This document shows, piece by piece, positions 10,286 to 24,600 of a DNA stretch of 64,000 nucleotides. A program made the translations under genes and the position numbers. Origin of the DNA: Aptenodytes patagonicus (Eukaryota; Chordata; Aves; Sphenisciformes; Spheniscidae). A model generated the notes under the pieces. The model had not been told where the DNA came from. It did not search any database and saw nothing but the letters and a program-made list of their open reading frames with translations. The DNA lies in NCBI RefSeq assembly GCF_965638725.1, contig NC_134958.1, positions 16,495,464-16,559,463 on the forward strand, given 5' to 3'. Numbering within the stretch: the first letter of the stretch is position 1; each line of letters starts with the position of its first letter.

Positions 10286-11858
10286 GTCAGAAATGAGGCA
10301 CCAGAGAATGAAAAGCAGAGAAATGAACACACTGAGAAAAAAAGCAGTGCTACTTGCAGAGCAGATGGTGTCATTTTGGCCTGCTGTAAGTAACAGAGAT
10401 GCTGTCAAGCAGTGTTTATGGTTTAAAAGCTCCATATATTTTATCCTCAGGGTGATAACTCTCAGCTTTCTGATGCTTTTGACTTTGAATTTGGACTAAA
10501 AGTTCACCCTTGCAGAGGGTGACCCAGTTTGAAAAGCGTTCTCGACAGCCAGACAGAAAGCTTTGCACAATTTTGGTACCAATATTAAAGCAAGCTGAAA
10601 TCAAACTAGAAATAATAATCAGGGGAAAGGTGAGTCCATCTTACAAGAGGAGGCTCTAACAACTCCTTTGCTTATCCTGATAGTACAAAGAGTATGCTTG
10701 TTTTCTTTAAATACATCAGGGTGAGGGGTAAAAACCTGAGCAGAGAAGAAGCTATAAAAAATGTTGGGAAATCAGAAGAAGGTTTCTACCTGGTAGGCCA
10801 GTGAAATTCCTCCCAGGAGAGTGCAAGAAACTTTACTCATTATTAAGCAGACCTTGACAGTTATAGATAGGAGAGGGATAACACGACACGAATGCCTGCA
10901 ATGATCCAGGGGTATCATCTAGTCTGTACTTTCACCTGATGACAGTTTAGACACCACTATGAGGGAGAGCTGGCGTGGAGATTTATTACTAAGCCCTGGG
11001 GCTGGCAGACAACAGAAACATAAAATATTGGGAGAAATTCTAAGGGCTATAGAATATTCAAAAGACATGCAAAATTAAGAGATCTTATGTTGCTTTTATG
11101 GCTTATTCCAAAACATTGTGCACTTCAAAGTAATGACTATGCTAACTCTCTTAGGATGTTAGTTCCACCCTAGCAGCTGTAAACTCCTTTCTAAAGAGTT
11201 AATTGTCTTGTCTGCCTCAGTTCGGCTGATTATTCTAGTTTCTAGTAATTAAGATTGCATTTCATGATTCTCAGCCTTATTAAATTAATGTTTACAGTTT
11301 TGTATGCTACAAAAATAATACTTGTCATTATTTTAATTAAATTATTAATAAATGGCATTGGTTCCATTTCAGATGTATGCATAATGAGAACAGGACCAAG
11401 CAGACGTGTCATTCATCATAAATTTTGATGTATTTTTTCTGTTAATTGGAGATACATGGAACTGTTCACATTAGATGCAAATCTTTCTAATTTTTCTTCC
11501 TGCTTTTGGAAAAAAACCTTTCTTCTTCAAGCTAAAACAAGGAAATCATTCTTTATTCATCTTTACACCTCATTTCAAGCATTTTTTTCCAGCCCTGCCA
11601 TGGTTCTGAGAGTCTCCTTGCCCAGAGGCCTTGGTGCGCTGCAAAACGCGCTGAGAATAATGAGGAATCTGCTTTTTTCTCCAGTGCTGCCACACATATG
11701 TTGTCAGCACTGTAGTGCAAAACAAGATTAAGTCTGATATTCTATCCTGTTACAATGCTATCCAGAGCACATCCCAACATATGTGAATTTTAATTTCTTT
11801 TATATTATTCCTTGCAGCCAGAAGATTGACTGTTTTAATAACACAGTTGTAAAGCAAT
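10286..11858. other. Unique AT-rich sequence, no gene seen
   Basis: Short chance frames only. Around 11270-11400 the DNA is especially AT-rich. No repeat family was recognised. Confidence 0.5.
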
Positions 11859-11966
11859 GGGCCAAATTCAGCCATCCCACTGAGGCCAATAGGGCTTATC
11901 CAATTTATGCTGTTGTAACTGAGCCATTTCTGACTCACACCAGGGAAATCAAGCAAAATTTGGCCC
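11859..11966. mobile_element. MITE-like element with 10-bp terminal inverted repeats
   Basis: GGGCCAAATT at 11859-11868 and AATTTGGCCC at 11957-11966 are perfect inverted repeats bounding 108 bp. The interior contains CCACTGAGGCCAATAGGG and GCTGTTGTAACTGAG, similar to the palindromic repeat common in archosaur and other amniote DNA (core of the type 'CACTGAAGTCAATGG'). It has no coding capacity, so it would have been mobilised in trans by a DNA transposase. The preserved termini but worn interior indicate an old insertion. The transposon superfamily is not assigned. Confidence 0.6.
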
Positions 11967-14398
11967 ACAGTCCGAAACGTAAAATGTTTTGGGACATTTT
12001 CTGTCCTGCAAATTCATCATCTCACTGGTAGAGAATAGGTTAGTGAGATCCCATGCTTGGGTGCACTAACCTCCACCCCGCAACAGAGTCTGCTTTGGGA
12101 GATAGGAAAAGGGACTGTAACAAGTCTGCAGCTAAAAGTGAGTTTGTGCCCTGGCTTGTCAATTTGTTGTAGGACTAGGACAGAGCATCAGAAAAGCTTC
12201 CCCCCTGCATAGTCAGAACGTGATGCGTTGATTTACTGTTCTTTTAGAAGTGGGGGATGGACTGCCATAGAAATACACTGAAGTATGATCCAAATTTAAA
12301 ATAACGTGGAAAGCTACATCTTGAAAGGCTGGATTTAAAATTGTTCCCCTTCCTTTCTGAGCACACGCTAAAATGCCTTCTATTATAAATAAATGTAGTG
12401 ATCTTTCTTTGCTCCTTCTTCCTTCTTAAATTCTCCTTTCCACTCTGATCTCTAGTTTAGGTCCAAATAGTTGCAATAAAACTTCCAGGCACAACCCAAA
12501 GGAACAGTCCAACTGCATAATGGAGATCAGATTGCTGAGTGTTAAGCAGAGCTTTGTTGTGGATTTAGTCAAAAGCTTTGCTGTCAGAGTTCTTATAGCA
12601 CAAAACACAGTGTCCAGATCAATAAAGATGGGCTTTAGCACAATGTCAATATGCACCGTGGATCTACGGGAATCTAACTTGCCAGTATATCTGAGGTGCC
12701 ATCTAAAATTAATACATGGTAGTTGAGTTCTTTCATTAGAATTTATCATTTTCATTGATGGTGGCTTGTGGGAGGGAGGAGATAAGCAAGAATAATGGCC
12801 ATCTCTAAGGAATAAAGGTACATACACATTTACACGCATCACCTATGAAACTACAACATAAAGCAAAAACAATCCACAGATATCTACAAATTCTAGGTAA
12901 CACCAAAATGTATGGCAGACTCTTCATCTTCCTGCCACCAGATTACTTCCACAAATGATGAATGAAATGTACTTTCTACAATGATAACTTATTCATTGCA
13001 TAGTTTAGCCGCAAAATCTCATGCATCTGTCTATACACCTTTCACTGTGCAGGGCAGTTATCCTGCTACCAGCTCTCTCCGTATGTTTCTGTGTCCAGTT
13101 AATTGTTAAACTTTGCTAATCCACTTTTGTATTTGTTGATAATCACTGTGATCAAGGATGCTAGAAGCACTTGTGGCAATCTGCATATAATTTAGCATAG
13201 AAGGAGACAATAAGGAACATTCGAGCGCACTAGTGGGAAAGGGGACTGGGGCCAACAATGGGGAGCACTGGTTCGAACACAGGAAATATGCAGAAAATTA
13301 GGGAGGACAAATAGAAGAAGAGCTGTAAAATCTCTGTTTTCACAGCCATGTATTTCAGATGCCTTCTTTTCTGATACAATTGGAAAGTACAGATCATTCC
13401 TATTTGCAAATTGTATTCTCTCCAGGTTGGAATTCTCTTTAGAGGGAGTTGCCAAAATCCAACCTTCTTTCCACAAACCAGTTGTTATCAGATCATCTTC
13501 AAATAATTGTACCTTCATTTTTATGACTGTTAAAATGTTTCCTCATTGATTAATTAGGCCCTATATACTGACAATCAGGGTATGCTGGGTAGTATTTTAT
13601 TCTATAATGGATGCACTGTTGAGAAATCATGACTCATAACTGAAAAGGAATTTTTTTCACATTCTGTTACTAATTTCTAAGGGTATTGCTTTCATATATT
13701 CTACCAGCACCCTTTGCCTTTTCTCAAATGTGGAAGTCAGAGCACGGGGTGTGTTGCCATAAGATCACCATGCCTTTTCCCTCTTGTAAAGCTGTAAGAA
13801 CTCTGCCTGTTAGCAGAGGCATTACCCAGTTTTTTCTCGGAGTTGCTACAGCCTGTTAAAGATCAGACTGTGGTTTCTCATGGAAAAGTTACTTTTGTTC
13901 TTTCTGCTTTCTTTGTTGTCTCCCTTAGACCAAAAGTACATAGCTGTTACTTGTGTTCGCCTAAACAGAAGAGTGCCTGAACTGAAGGAAAGGGGCATTC
14001 ACTAACAAGCAGAAAAGGATTCAAGGAGGCAGCCAAGGTCATGTGGCCCAACAGGCCTCATCAGATACAGTTTCACAACACTTGTTTCTTTTATCCATTG
14101 CTTCTCTTGAGATTTTTCTTCAAATCACACACAAATGAACTTCCATCAGTTCACCTCTCCTAGGAGGGGTTGGTGTGAAATGGTTGCTAGGACCTGCTGT
14201 TGTCCAGATCTGTTCTCTCCTGTTCTGTTTTGGTGGTGGGACAACAGCCTTCAATTAGATCTGTGATGTGAGCAGTTTTTGCAGTCCTCACTCTGCTACA
14301 GCCTGCTGGTTAAATTATTTCTTCAGACAGGCTTATGGCAATTTGATGACATATGAGTGAATGGCAAGGTCAAAATTTGGCTCCCGAAGTCTACAGTA
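11967..14398. other. Unique AT-rich sequence, no gene seen
   Basis: The longest frame is 138 codons at 12426-12842 minus, overlapped by a 68-codon plus-strand frame. Neither has a domain or splice pair. A pyrimidine tract with acceptor-like end at about 13928 is followed by frames that close within 24 codons. Nothing is supported as a gene. Confidence 0.5.
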
Positions 14399-14565
14399 AT
14401 AACAGTTAATTCTTACATAGTGCATTGTAGCTATATAAGCACTTTACAAGGGAATTTCAGTACTACTATTCCCATGTGACAGACCGCAAAACAGATGGAG
14501 CATGGCCGTGGCCGAGCCAGGAAGAGAACCCGGAGCTCTGGCTGAGTGCCCTCTCCATGCTGCAT
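14399..14565 (+). mobile_element. MIR-type CORE-SINE
   Basis: The order of blocks follows MIR. ATAAGCACTTTACAAGGG corresponds to the 'AAGCGCTTTACATG' region. It is followed by TACTACTATTCCCATGTGAC, ACAGATGGAG, CATGGCCGTGGCCGAGCCAG and GAACCCGGAGCTCTGGCTGAGTGCCCTCTCCA, the last matching the 'GAACCCAGG..CTGGCTCC..GTGCTCT' end. About 165 bp is retained, the best-preserved SINE in the window. It is non-coding. Confidence 0.75.
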
Positions 14566-15593
14566 TTTTGTATTAGTTAAGGCAGCAGTTAAAGTAAAAC
14601 ACTGCCCAGCAAATCACTGATGTAGAAATATTTATAGGCCACAATTTGGCATAAGCCAGCGCATTGCCGCTGGCTTTATTAGAGTTACATTTGTCTGTAT
14701 CGCAGACAATGTGAGCCTTTGATCCTTGGGAAGGGTGGTCCTTACTTCGGCAGCAGCTGGGTGCAATACAGTAAAGAGCACAAGGCAGGAAGAAGAGGTG
14801 ACTTTGAGAGTCAGGCAATGATATCTTTTTAAGAGAGGAAAACAGCCTGCAACACTACACAGAGCCACAACCGGTTGGCTCCAACTGGCTATAGTCAGAT
14901 CTTGTTCAGACATTGCTGGGAGCGAGGGGGAGCACAAAATCACCCTATAGTGACTGATGGGCAATGCTACAATAAACAGTTGCCTCCTGCCAATCTCATG
15001 GAATTTCCTTTACACTTCTTGGCAGTTTAGAGCTTTGAAAGGACATGAGTGTTAGAGACCAAAACTCTTCTATAGATCAGTGAAACATACTCAGCACATT
15101 CTATAGTTAGGGGGATTTCTGACTTCATTAAATAATGACTCAGATGTAGGAGTCACGTCTGAGAGAAAGTGGTGCAGTCCCACTACCCCCAAAGCCTTCA
15201 CCTCTCTGTTTCAGAGATCTGATTGTGCTAATCATGCCATTTGCTTGGAGATACTGATTTTCATGATATAACCACGCATCTCCTATGCATAGGACTGGAA
15301 CCACCAACTCATTTCACACAAGCCACACAACAGCAACCAGGAGACATAAACCCAGAGACTACAATAGGGCAAGAAACTGGCATTTAAATCATAGTAAGGC
15401 CCGCTCTCAGAGCACAGGGGCTGACAATCAGATTAAGAACCACTGTTGGGATCAGATAACAACAGATTCTAATCTTCAGTGTGATATTTTAGACCAGAAC
15501 AGTAGGATTGGTTAAAATATCCTGAATTAAGCACCTGAATCAGGTCCAAAATCTGATGCGACTGGCTTCACACTACTCCAAAACCCCAAGTGT

Positions 15594-15625
15594 CATTTTT
15601 TGTGCTTCTAGCACATTTTTTGTGC
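15594..15625 (+). repeat. Short direct repeat, 12 bp twice
   Basis: CATTTTTTGTGC occurs at 15594-15605 and again at 15614-15625, 20 bp apart start to start. It is a small local duplication with no coding meaning. Confidence 0.6.
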
Positions 15626-18600
15626 CGGAACTAAGACCACACGAGGGCAGTGTAGGGGGGGAGTAAAATCCAAGGATATGAATTAAACTATAATCCTGAG
15701 TTTCCTGCCTCTTCATGAAATCTGGAGAGGTAGAGCTGTGTCTACTGAGTAGAGTGGCCTGCATTTATCCCACAAACTAGAGATGAAAGTTTAACACTTC
15801 TGTTCAGCCTCCTCTTTTTTCCCTCTGTCTTTTCTCCCTCCTCACATTTTATTTCCTTTTCACCTGCTGTGAATATTCTTTTCGCTAGAGAGTTGTGGCT
15901 TTAAAGTGCCTCAGAGATTGAGACTTCAGTGTACTTTGCTCTGCAAACGTACAGTGATTGGGCTCCTAACAGGAGGAAAACTGTAAGAGATACAGAAAGT
16001 GATATGCCAGGCCTGCAATTTGGAGAGGTGAACATTTTGTGCTGGAGCAATGTCTCCAGAACTGTGGTTAAACACCCATGAATTCCCTCATCTAAACCAA
16101 AAGGTAAATTCCCCTGGCAAAGCAAACAAGAGCAATATCCTTGTCTTCGCCAAGCATCATTTTCATATTATTTGCCTAGGCTAGGAAATATATTATTCAG
16201 AAACTCTCAGCTAAGCCCCTTTTCCCCCTCAAACCCTCTGCAGGGTTCATTTCTCTAACTCACTGGGACAGCTGTTCAAGTGTTTTTTTCAAGATGAAAG
16301 CAGCCAGAATTCTTAAAATCCTCTACCTCAGTTTTACTGTGAACGTGCTCTTAATACATGCAGTACGTACTTATGTAAACTTGAGAGTATTAATTTAAGT
16401 TTGTCTGCGTTGTACTTGACTTATCATTTAGCTCTGCTATAATCTTAAATAGATAAGTGTCCTAGGACATAGTTGCACTATTCTGCAATTTCTTTACCTT
16501 CAGTTTTGGTTTCATAAGCAATTGATTATTTTAAAATTGATATTGCCATCCCATGTAGTTAGAAGCAGTGATAAACAAAAGAGGTCTCTCTCAGATCCTT
16601 AAGGAAATGTACCATTTTCTAATAATCACACTCAGTATCCTGTTCAAAGATAGATTTTTATCCATTACATGCTTTTTCTCCTGCTGTGCAATTCTCACTA
16701 AAGCATAGAATCATCATCTTCTGTTTCAACATGCACTGCATAACATCCCCTGTATCATCCATGCCAGCCACAGCTGTCACACCGTATCCTTGAAGAAAGC
16801 AAGAAAATTAATGAGGTAGAACCTTTCTGTCTGAAACCCGGGTTGATTGGCTTCCACAAAATCATGCTTTTCAGGGTATTCCTTAATGAAATCCTGTAAA
16901 ATAGACATACAATATTCTCAGTCACAACTGATGGTAAGATAACAAGCCCACTAACTGCTTCTGTATATCATATAAACCTTTCCTTGAACAGTGTTTTTGT
17001 ATTTGTCCCTGTATCTGATCAATTAAATCCCATGTTAGGGCTTAATTTTTATTTTTATTTCCTTCAAAATTCGTATCTTATTACATGGACCTGTTTTTCT
17101 GTACGAGATCCAGCATTTAGAAGACTACTGTGCACATTTTATCTGCACACCAGCTTATGCATCCTTGGTCATAACAGGAAATCTGATCTCCCTCATACAC
17201 AATTCCTTATTCTTTCATTCAGCCATAAAGCCAGCTTCAAAGTAACTGTTCATTATAGACAAAATACTGGTCTCTTTTAGGGAATGACAGATCAGCCTTT
17301 GACTTAAAAATGGCCAGGATCTGGGCCTAAATCTTTTCTGTTTTTCTCTTCTGTCTCTGATAGTTTGCTATAATTTAAGAGAAGCAGTTCTGCTGAGTTT
17401 GGGTAGATAAATGTTATGGTTGTCTCACAGAGAGAATAGCATTTAGCTCATAATAGAGGCTTGTTATTTTACAGTTAAAAAAAGCCAATTCTGAGATCCT
17501 GTTCTGGATGCCTAAATGCATATGTGACTTACTTATATAGTGTATTTTGGCACAAGAATGTGGTACAAAATGACCTTATTTAGCAATATTTTGAAGAACA
17601 TGCCAATTTTGAAAAACCAGCCATTCAAATATGTGACAGAGTTGTGCCTTCTGTTGAAGAGGATATAAAATTGAGAAATGTTTGCTTGTGATATCTATCC
17701 GTTGTTTCTAAGGACAGAATCTTCATTAATATCTTTTTGCAATTTTCATTTTATAAAATAGTTTATGCCAAACTGGAACATATCATCAAGTAAGGCGAAG
17801 TTGGGTAAGCACGTTTTGTATATGATAAGTACATTGTGGTCCGAATTCTGTTCAGGCTGGAGTTGTTTTACTAAGCTGCTTTTTTCCAGAGAGGTTAGAA
17901 TGAAGGCTTAATATCAGCGTAAGATCCCTTGTTGCTTATGAATGAGAATAGTAGTGAAAAGACTAATTGGTTCATATGAGAGGTTTAGGAATCTACTGTT
18001 ATTCTTAATATCCAGGGCTGGTCCTTCAAGTCAAAAAGAATTGACTCATCCTGGGACCCAAATATTGCAGTGTTGAGTCTCCATTATCTATTACATTAGA
18101 ATGAGAATTGCTGACATGTAAACTTTACTTAGGTTTAGTAGGTTTTCCAATATAATTTAACATCAGTGAATTGGACTATTATTGAAAGGAAGGAAAAGGC
18201 TGTGGATTGTTTCTGTTTGGATAAAAAAATGCTGATTTTCTTAAGTGATTTAGATGTCTATATTCTACTGAAATCCAAATGAGAATCTGTAATTCTGCTG
18301 AAATTGCTACTGATGTACTCGCTGTGTTTCCCCTTTTTCTTTTACTAATAGATTTCTGTGTTTTCTTTTAAAGTTCTGTACATGATATACAGAGTAAAAA
18401 AATCCAAAATGAGAGCAAGCCAAATGCTGTTCAGGCACCATCCTAAAGCTATTTTGTAATTTTAAATATTTAACATCATGTTATAACATCAATGAATGGA
18501 CACTTGGCAAGATTGACTAAAACAGATGTTGAAAGAGGAAAACTAGTAACCATTTAACAGTGCAAAAGGGCTCTAACATGATTCAGAGCCTGTGGGAAAT

Positions 18601-21600
18601 GTGATATGACTGGTTATTGTTGTGTCTGCCAATTAAACAAAGCTCATCAAATTATTCATAACAAATAGAGTCTGTTGCAAAATGAACCCATTTTACTCAT
18701 AGCAGACTGTTCAAAGATGCTTCAATTTCTCTAAGTGCATTTTTTTTGGTCTGGTAGGGATTAGGAGACCATCCACAATGGTCAGCAGTCCCTTTGACTG
18801 GTAATGTGCACAATACGATTTTTTTTGTTCTTTCCCTTGATGACAAACTTTGACATTTTGGAGGGAATTGATACTTTCCTATTTGTAAAGAACACTGCAC
18901 TTTCAGTACAGTTTTATAAGAGAGAAAATAAAAAAGAAAGAGCACCAATACATCCCAACAGCACTAAGAATGGATCCTAGCAATGTATAGAAGCATGATA
19001 ATAATTTCAGATAACAACTAATGAACTGAACACTTCTGGTATGAATGCTTCAATGTTAGGAAAGAAAAACTGTAGGGATTTAGAGTTCTGGTACCAGTCA
19101 CACAATAACTGACAGATACTGAGTAGTCATATCCAAGTTCACCATGAACACCTGAATATAGCACACCAAATATAGCACCTTTATTCCAAAGCATATAATA
19201 CTTTAAAATCCATATATATTTTTATTGTTCTCCCAAAAGGCTAATACTCAAACCATTAGCTGCAGTTTGGAGATGGAAGCCTCATTCACTGAGGTAGAAA
19301 GAAACTGGGGAGCTCAAACCTCCGCAGTATTACTGCTGATAAACATTTGCACGCAGACAGTCTCCCACTTGGGTCCTGAACAAGTCAGTGGTACTCCTCA
19401 GCGCAGATGTGTTAGAGCCACTCGCTCAGAGATGGCGGGGAGCTGCACAGGAGCCTGGACTGCCTGTGCCACTGGATTACATTACTGGGTCAATACCGCA
19501 CCAGCTCTCTGTAGAAGGATGTGTCTTCTCAGTTTTGCTAAGTACTGATCTGACTTCTAGGCACTTAAAAATATATTTTAGTAATAACTTTTGTGCTAGA
19601 AATAAATTTCTGATTTTTCCTGACTATAAATCTGCTAACCAGTGAAGGAGAAAGAAGCTACTTACACTTAGGAGAATGGGAGCGCAGCTCTGCTTTGTAC
19701 TTGCTAAACTCAAGTTATCTACAGAAAGAAAATTCTCCAGCTCTACAGCATAGTCCGCTTTCAGGCTATATGAAAAGATCAGGCAGTGCTGCTTCTCACA
19801 ACACAGAGACAAAGGTTAATGAAAGCCGAGGCCTTTGGGTTAAAATCTGTTCATTGCTGCCACTGTAACCATTCTGTGGATTAGATAAGAGTGCTTTCTT
19901 GCCATGTGGCTCTCCCACAATTAGAAAAGGTTCACATAAATAACTTTTTCATTTCACTGTTTGTGTTTAGACTATTCTGGTTTTTTAGAAACAGCTGTGC
20001 AGTTTTGCATCTAAGCTTAAAAACACTTCCAGAGCACTGGAAAACAAGGATGATGCTGTAGCTAAACAGCACGGTAGCAAGATAAAGCCTGTAAAAGCCT
20101 CTTGCTCATACCTTACCCTGTTTCAGGCTTTCCCTCACCTTTCAGGCAGAGTATGGACCTTTTTAAAAGAAGCTATAACATAATTAGAACAAAATATAGA
20201 ACCTTAAGAAACCATGCATAGAATTTCTGGAATAGTTTATCAGACTTCTCAACAATTTTATCTCTTTTACTTCTGAAAAAAATGCTAGCTAGCCTCATTA
20301 TGCAGAAACAGGTATCCATAAAGCACTGAGCCTCCTGTTTCTAGCAAATCTCTACTCCCTCTTTGCTTCCCATTTTGCTCTGTAATTTTGCAATGCTTCT
20401 CAGTGAAAGTACCTTTTTCATGATAATCAGTGGCCACCAGCTTCCCAACCCATGAGCATACACCCTCTGTTCCCAAATAGTCTCTGTCCATCATCCAGCT
20501 ACATCACTGAATGCCAACAGTTTCCCCTGTGCAGAAAACCCACTTCAATGCCTGCACATTCTGGGTCTAAAATTATTTCTATGATAGCATTTATACATAC
20601 AGCACCTTTTCTCCCAAAGCCTTTTAAACAAGCTAAAGATATACATGCTTTGTCCAGAGGTCATTTAATCCACCGTGGAAATGCAGCCAGCCATGGTTGG
20701 AAATGCAGCAATAGTTAATAGTGCATAGCAATATAAGAGCAGTTTAGGTCAGCAAACTATGAAGGCATTTGTTCCCAATGAAGCTGTTGCTGTAATTTAG
20801 GAAAGGAGTAAGCAGAATAATTACTCGGTTTGGAGTTTGGCCAGTAGTCCAAAATTAACAGCATTCAGACTTTAGTAAAAATGTTCAAGTGTTTAAAACA
20901 GCCACAGATGATGTGGACCTAATGTGGTTTTACATTTCATTTGAAAGATGGATGAGCAGGTCATTTTGCTGTCAATGGGTCCCGTTTGCCTCAGAGCATT
21001 TTTTGATCAATACTTTCTACTTCTTTGTGTAACAAAGATTCTTCATTCATCATCTCTCAATCCTTCCACATTCAATGCCTTGCAATCCCTTAGTTATAAA
21101 CCCCATGGTCTAGTATGGCAAAAATGAAGGAATTGGAGTGTTGTAGTGTGTACACTGGAAAGACTTAATTTTTTTTGAACTAATAATTTTGTCTTCTACC
21201 CATCCAATGGTTTTAGGGCAAATGAGGTTTCTGCTAGGAGTTGTTTTTTCTGCTTTTTCTACTTCCTTACCAAAACAAAGATCAGAAAGAAAAGTGTCCT
21301 TTGCAATTTTAATTTGATGATTAACTGGGGATTTGGATGCCCTAGGATTATTTGGGGTTGTCCTGGGTGAGTAATTGTTTCTATCCCTGCCCCATGTGGC
21401 ATAAAGAATCTTATGGATGCTCAACCCCTTCACCAGCACATAGGGCAAGGGCTTAGCTTAGCCCTGTTAGTTCATTTACTGAAGGCCAGGCTTCTATGAT
21501 TATGAATCAGAGCTGGTAGATACTCTTGACACGAACATGGACAAAGCTGACACATGACTATTTGCATAAGCAAAAGCCGTAGTGCAGAGGCAGTTATATG

Positions 21601-24600
21601 GACAACACTTTTTTTTCAAGGGAGCATCTTTCACTCACAGCAATCTGGAATATGCTGCATCCACATTAGTAACATGCTCCTTGCTAGGGTAGCACATCAA
21701 GATTGCTGCACAAGTGCAGACTTAGCCAGGCCTGTAATCTACTTTTGATCTTGGCAGTAACCTCCCACTGACATAATTGATAGGTCTGGTTTTAGTCATG
21801 GAGTTCACAGAGCCTAACATTTACACTCTGACCCATAATTATATTTAGAATACACACACCTCTTCCTGCACAGAGACTAAAAAGCTGCACAGTACATCTT
21901 TCAGGAAGACTGTAAATGTTCCACTCACCCATCATTCCAAATCTTTCCATCATGCTGTGCAATAATTGTTAATATGTCGCCAACCTGCTATATGTGTCAT
22001 ACAAAGATGACCAGGGAAATAACTAGGATACAATTTCATTATCCAGGTAAAAAATGTCCTTCCTTACAGCAATCCAGTTATTGAGGAAGTACTGCATGTT
22101 ACAAGACATGACCAAGATATTTCTTTCATCAAGCATAATGAAGCTGGAGCAAGCAATGCGAGACTTAACATCTCTGTGACTTTCTACCTCAGGAGGCCAA
22201 TACAAAGCAGAAGGCTTTTTCAAGTTATTTTATTATAAAAGTGAGTGAGTGATATGCATGCTTAAAACATGCACTGAGGGAATGAGAGGCTACAAAATAT
22301 TAAAGTAACCCTAGACCACATTAGCATAGCTTTGATCTGCAAGAACAGTACTGGCAATAAACTTTAGCTTTGTATGGATTTTTTTAAACTTCACCAGTTT
22401 CTTGTAATATCCTTTGTTATGGCAAATCTTAACTTCAAATTCAGCATGCAAATTGCCCCATGTGTTTAAGTCTGCTCCTGATTTATACAAAAAACACATT
22501 CTGTTTCTTCAAAGGTTGACTGAACAAAGTCCAAGAACTGTAGTCAAAGGATGCTTTTTTGGTTTCAAGTTAGCAGCTGAAGTTAAAAGATGTTGGCTTA
22601 TGTTGCCTATACTTAAAATTGTTATACCGTAGTGATCCAGAAAGCTCACCATAAAAATTCCCTAATACTTGTGCAATAAAAATATTATTTGGCGGTATTT
22701 TTAAAAGGCCATCTGATTTGTCATCACCAAGGGAGGAGGATCAGTATTCCTTCAGGTGACCAGAGTGCCTGCCCAGGGAAAAGAACATATCCACTTTTGA
22801 AATGTTCCATTTTCTATAGATCTGAGTTTGTGTCACTCAAAACAGTACAACAAATCTTGAAAGAAATGGAAAAATGAAACCTATTTCCCAGAAGGCATCA
22901 TATTAACCACTGCAGCTCATGCACTTTTAATATATTTATGGCTTATATATATTGTAGTAGTTCCTCCTTTGGCAGCCTTAAAATTTTTAAGGAATTTTAT
23001 TCACTTTCTTCTGGGACTGGAAGTTATTCTCCTCACGAATCAGTCTGTTCCAGAAAAGGATCATAATGGCATTTTGCTGTTGCTTGGAAAGGAGGTGACC
23101 GGAGCTCCACGGTCCTGACTAACTTGGAAAGTCAGAGATCAGCTGTGCCGTGAGCTGCATCCCCAGGGCCTGCCCCGGATGCACCACCAGCCAGAAGCAG
23201 TAAGCACCGAAGCATTGCTGCACCTGGCTGTACAGCACTCTAGCACAATTCTCCAGCTGCATATTGGGTTCATTCCTTGTGATACAAGGTCAACTCTTTA
23301 AAAGTCAGATTTTCAGGGGGTTTCCTTCTCTGCACCCACTAGTCTCAGCGCACCCAATTTGCCTGGGCAAAATCCAAAAACAATTTCCTGAACAGAAGAG
23401 CACCACTCCTATTCATAAGCACCAGTGAAGCTAAGCAGCCTTATAGGGAAGCAATTTCTTTCAGAAATGATGGTATACATGGACATTTTACACTTGAATT
23501 TTCCTTATTTGGTACATTAGGAAACTGCCAACATTATACAATGTCACCTATTATCACATCCGTAGTAACTGGGCCATGTAATTCATTACTAGTACCTATT
23601 GCTATGGAGCCAAATGTTTAACACAAAATTGCTTACATGGCTTTGACTTAGCAAATCATATGCACTGAATGAATGAGAAAATATTGTCTAAATCATTATT
23701 TTCCAGTTATTATCTGAATTCTTTGTTGTCGTATTCTGTTTTATTCATTTTGATAAGCACTTAATTTAACATCAAGTAGTTTTTTCTTCTAAGTAATGGG
23801 ATCATCTTCTCCCAAAAGCAATTCCTTTTACTTTCTTTTTTTGTTTTGTTTTGTAAAAGGAAATCATCACCATGTAATCCAGACTAATATCTCCCCTGAC
23901 AACGTAACAGCAAAATACAGGGATACATGGCTCAAAATGTAAGCAAATAAAAGCAAAATATTGTATGTCCAAACCTGTCTTCCTTAGGCTGTCAAAATTC
24001 CTAATGAAGACTGGCTATATGTGATATGCTCCATATCAGTACTAATGGCTTTCTAAGGACTACAGCTGTAGTCATCTGCCAGTGATACAGCCTAGATATC
24101 CTTTGCTATGCAATCTAAAATGTGATATACATATCCCATAATTCCAAGTAAGAACTTAATTTCAATATGTATTTTGTTCCTCTCAAAGGGAACAAGTATT
24201 ACAATGCATGAAATAAAGCCTTGAAAAAGGGAAAAAGGATATCAAGAACCTATAGCTAAATCAAAAAGAATCTGGAAACTACAGCAGTTCTTCGAGTTCG
24301 ACCAACTCTGCCTAAGTCTAAATGGAAAAATAAAACTATATGTAGAGATACATGTTTATACATGACCTTAAACCCCCTCTTAAAGAGTGATTCTTCTCGA
24401 AATAACCCTATTGCCAAACCCCCACTTATTTTGAAATTGATTATTTTCAGAGGAAAGGAATTGGAAGTCAATTAAAATCAGGAATATTCAGTTCCTTTGA
24501 AAGTCAGACCTGGAGTTATGCTAGTCCAAATATTTAAGAACTGTTCTTAAAGTTGCAGTATTTCTTTAAATGTTCAGGATTTTTGCTACTGTGAAATTTT

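Noticed and set aside
12426..12842. 138-codon minus-strand open frame
   Set aside because: It overlaps a plus-strand frame, has no domain or splice pair and sits in AT-rich DNA, so it is chance.
13261..13285. GGTTCGAAC resembling a tRNA T-arm
   Set aside because: No acceptor stem, D-arm or anticodon arm can be drawn around it.
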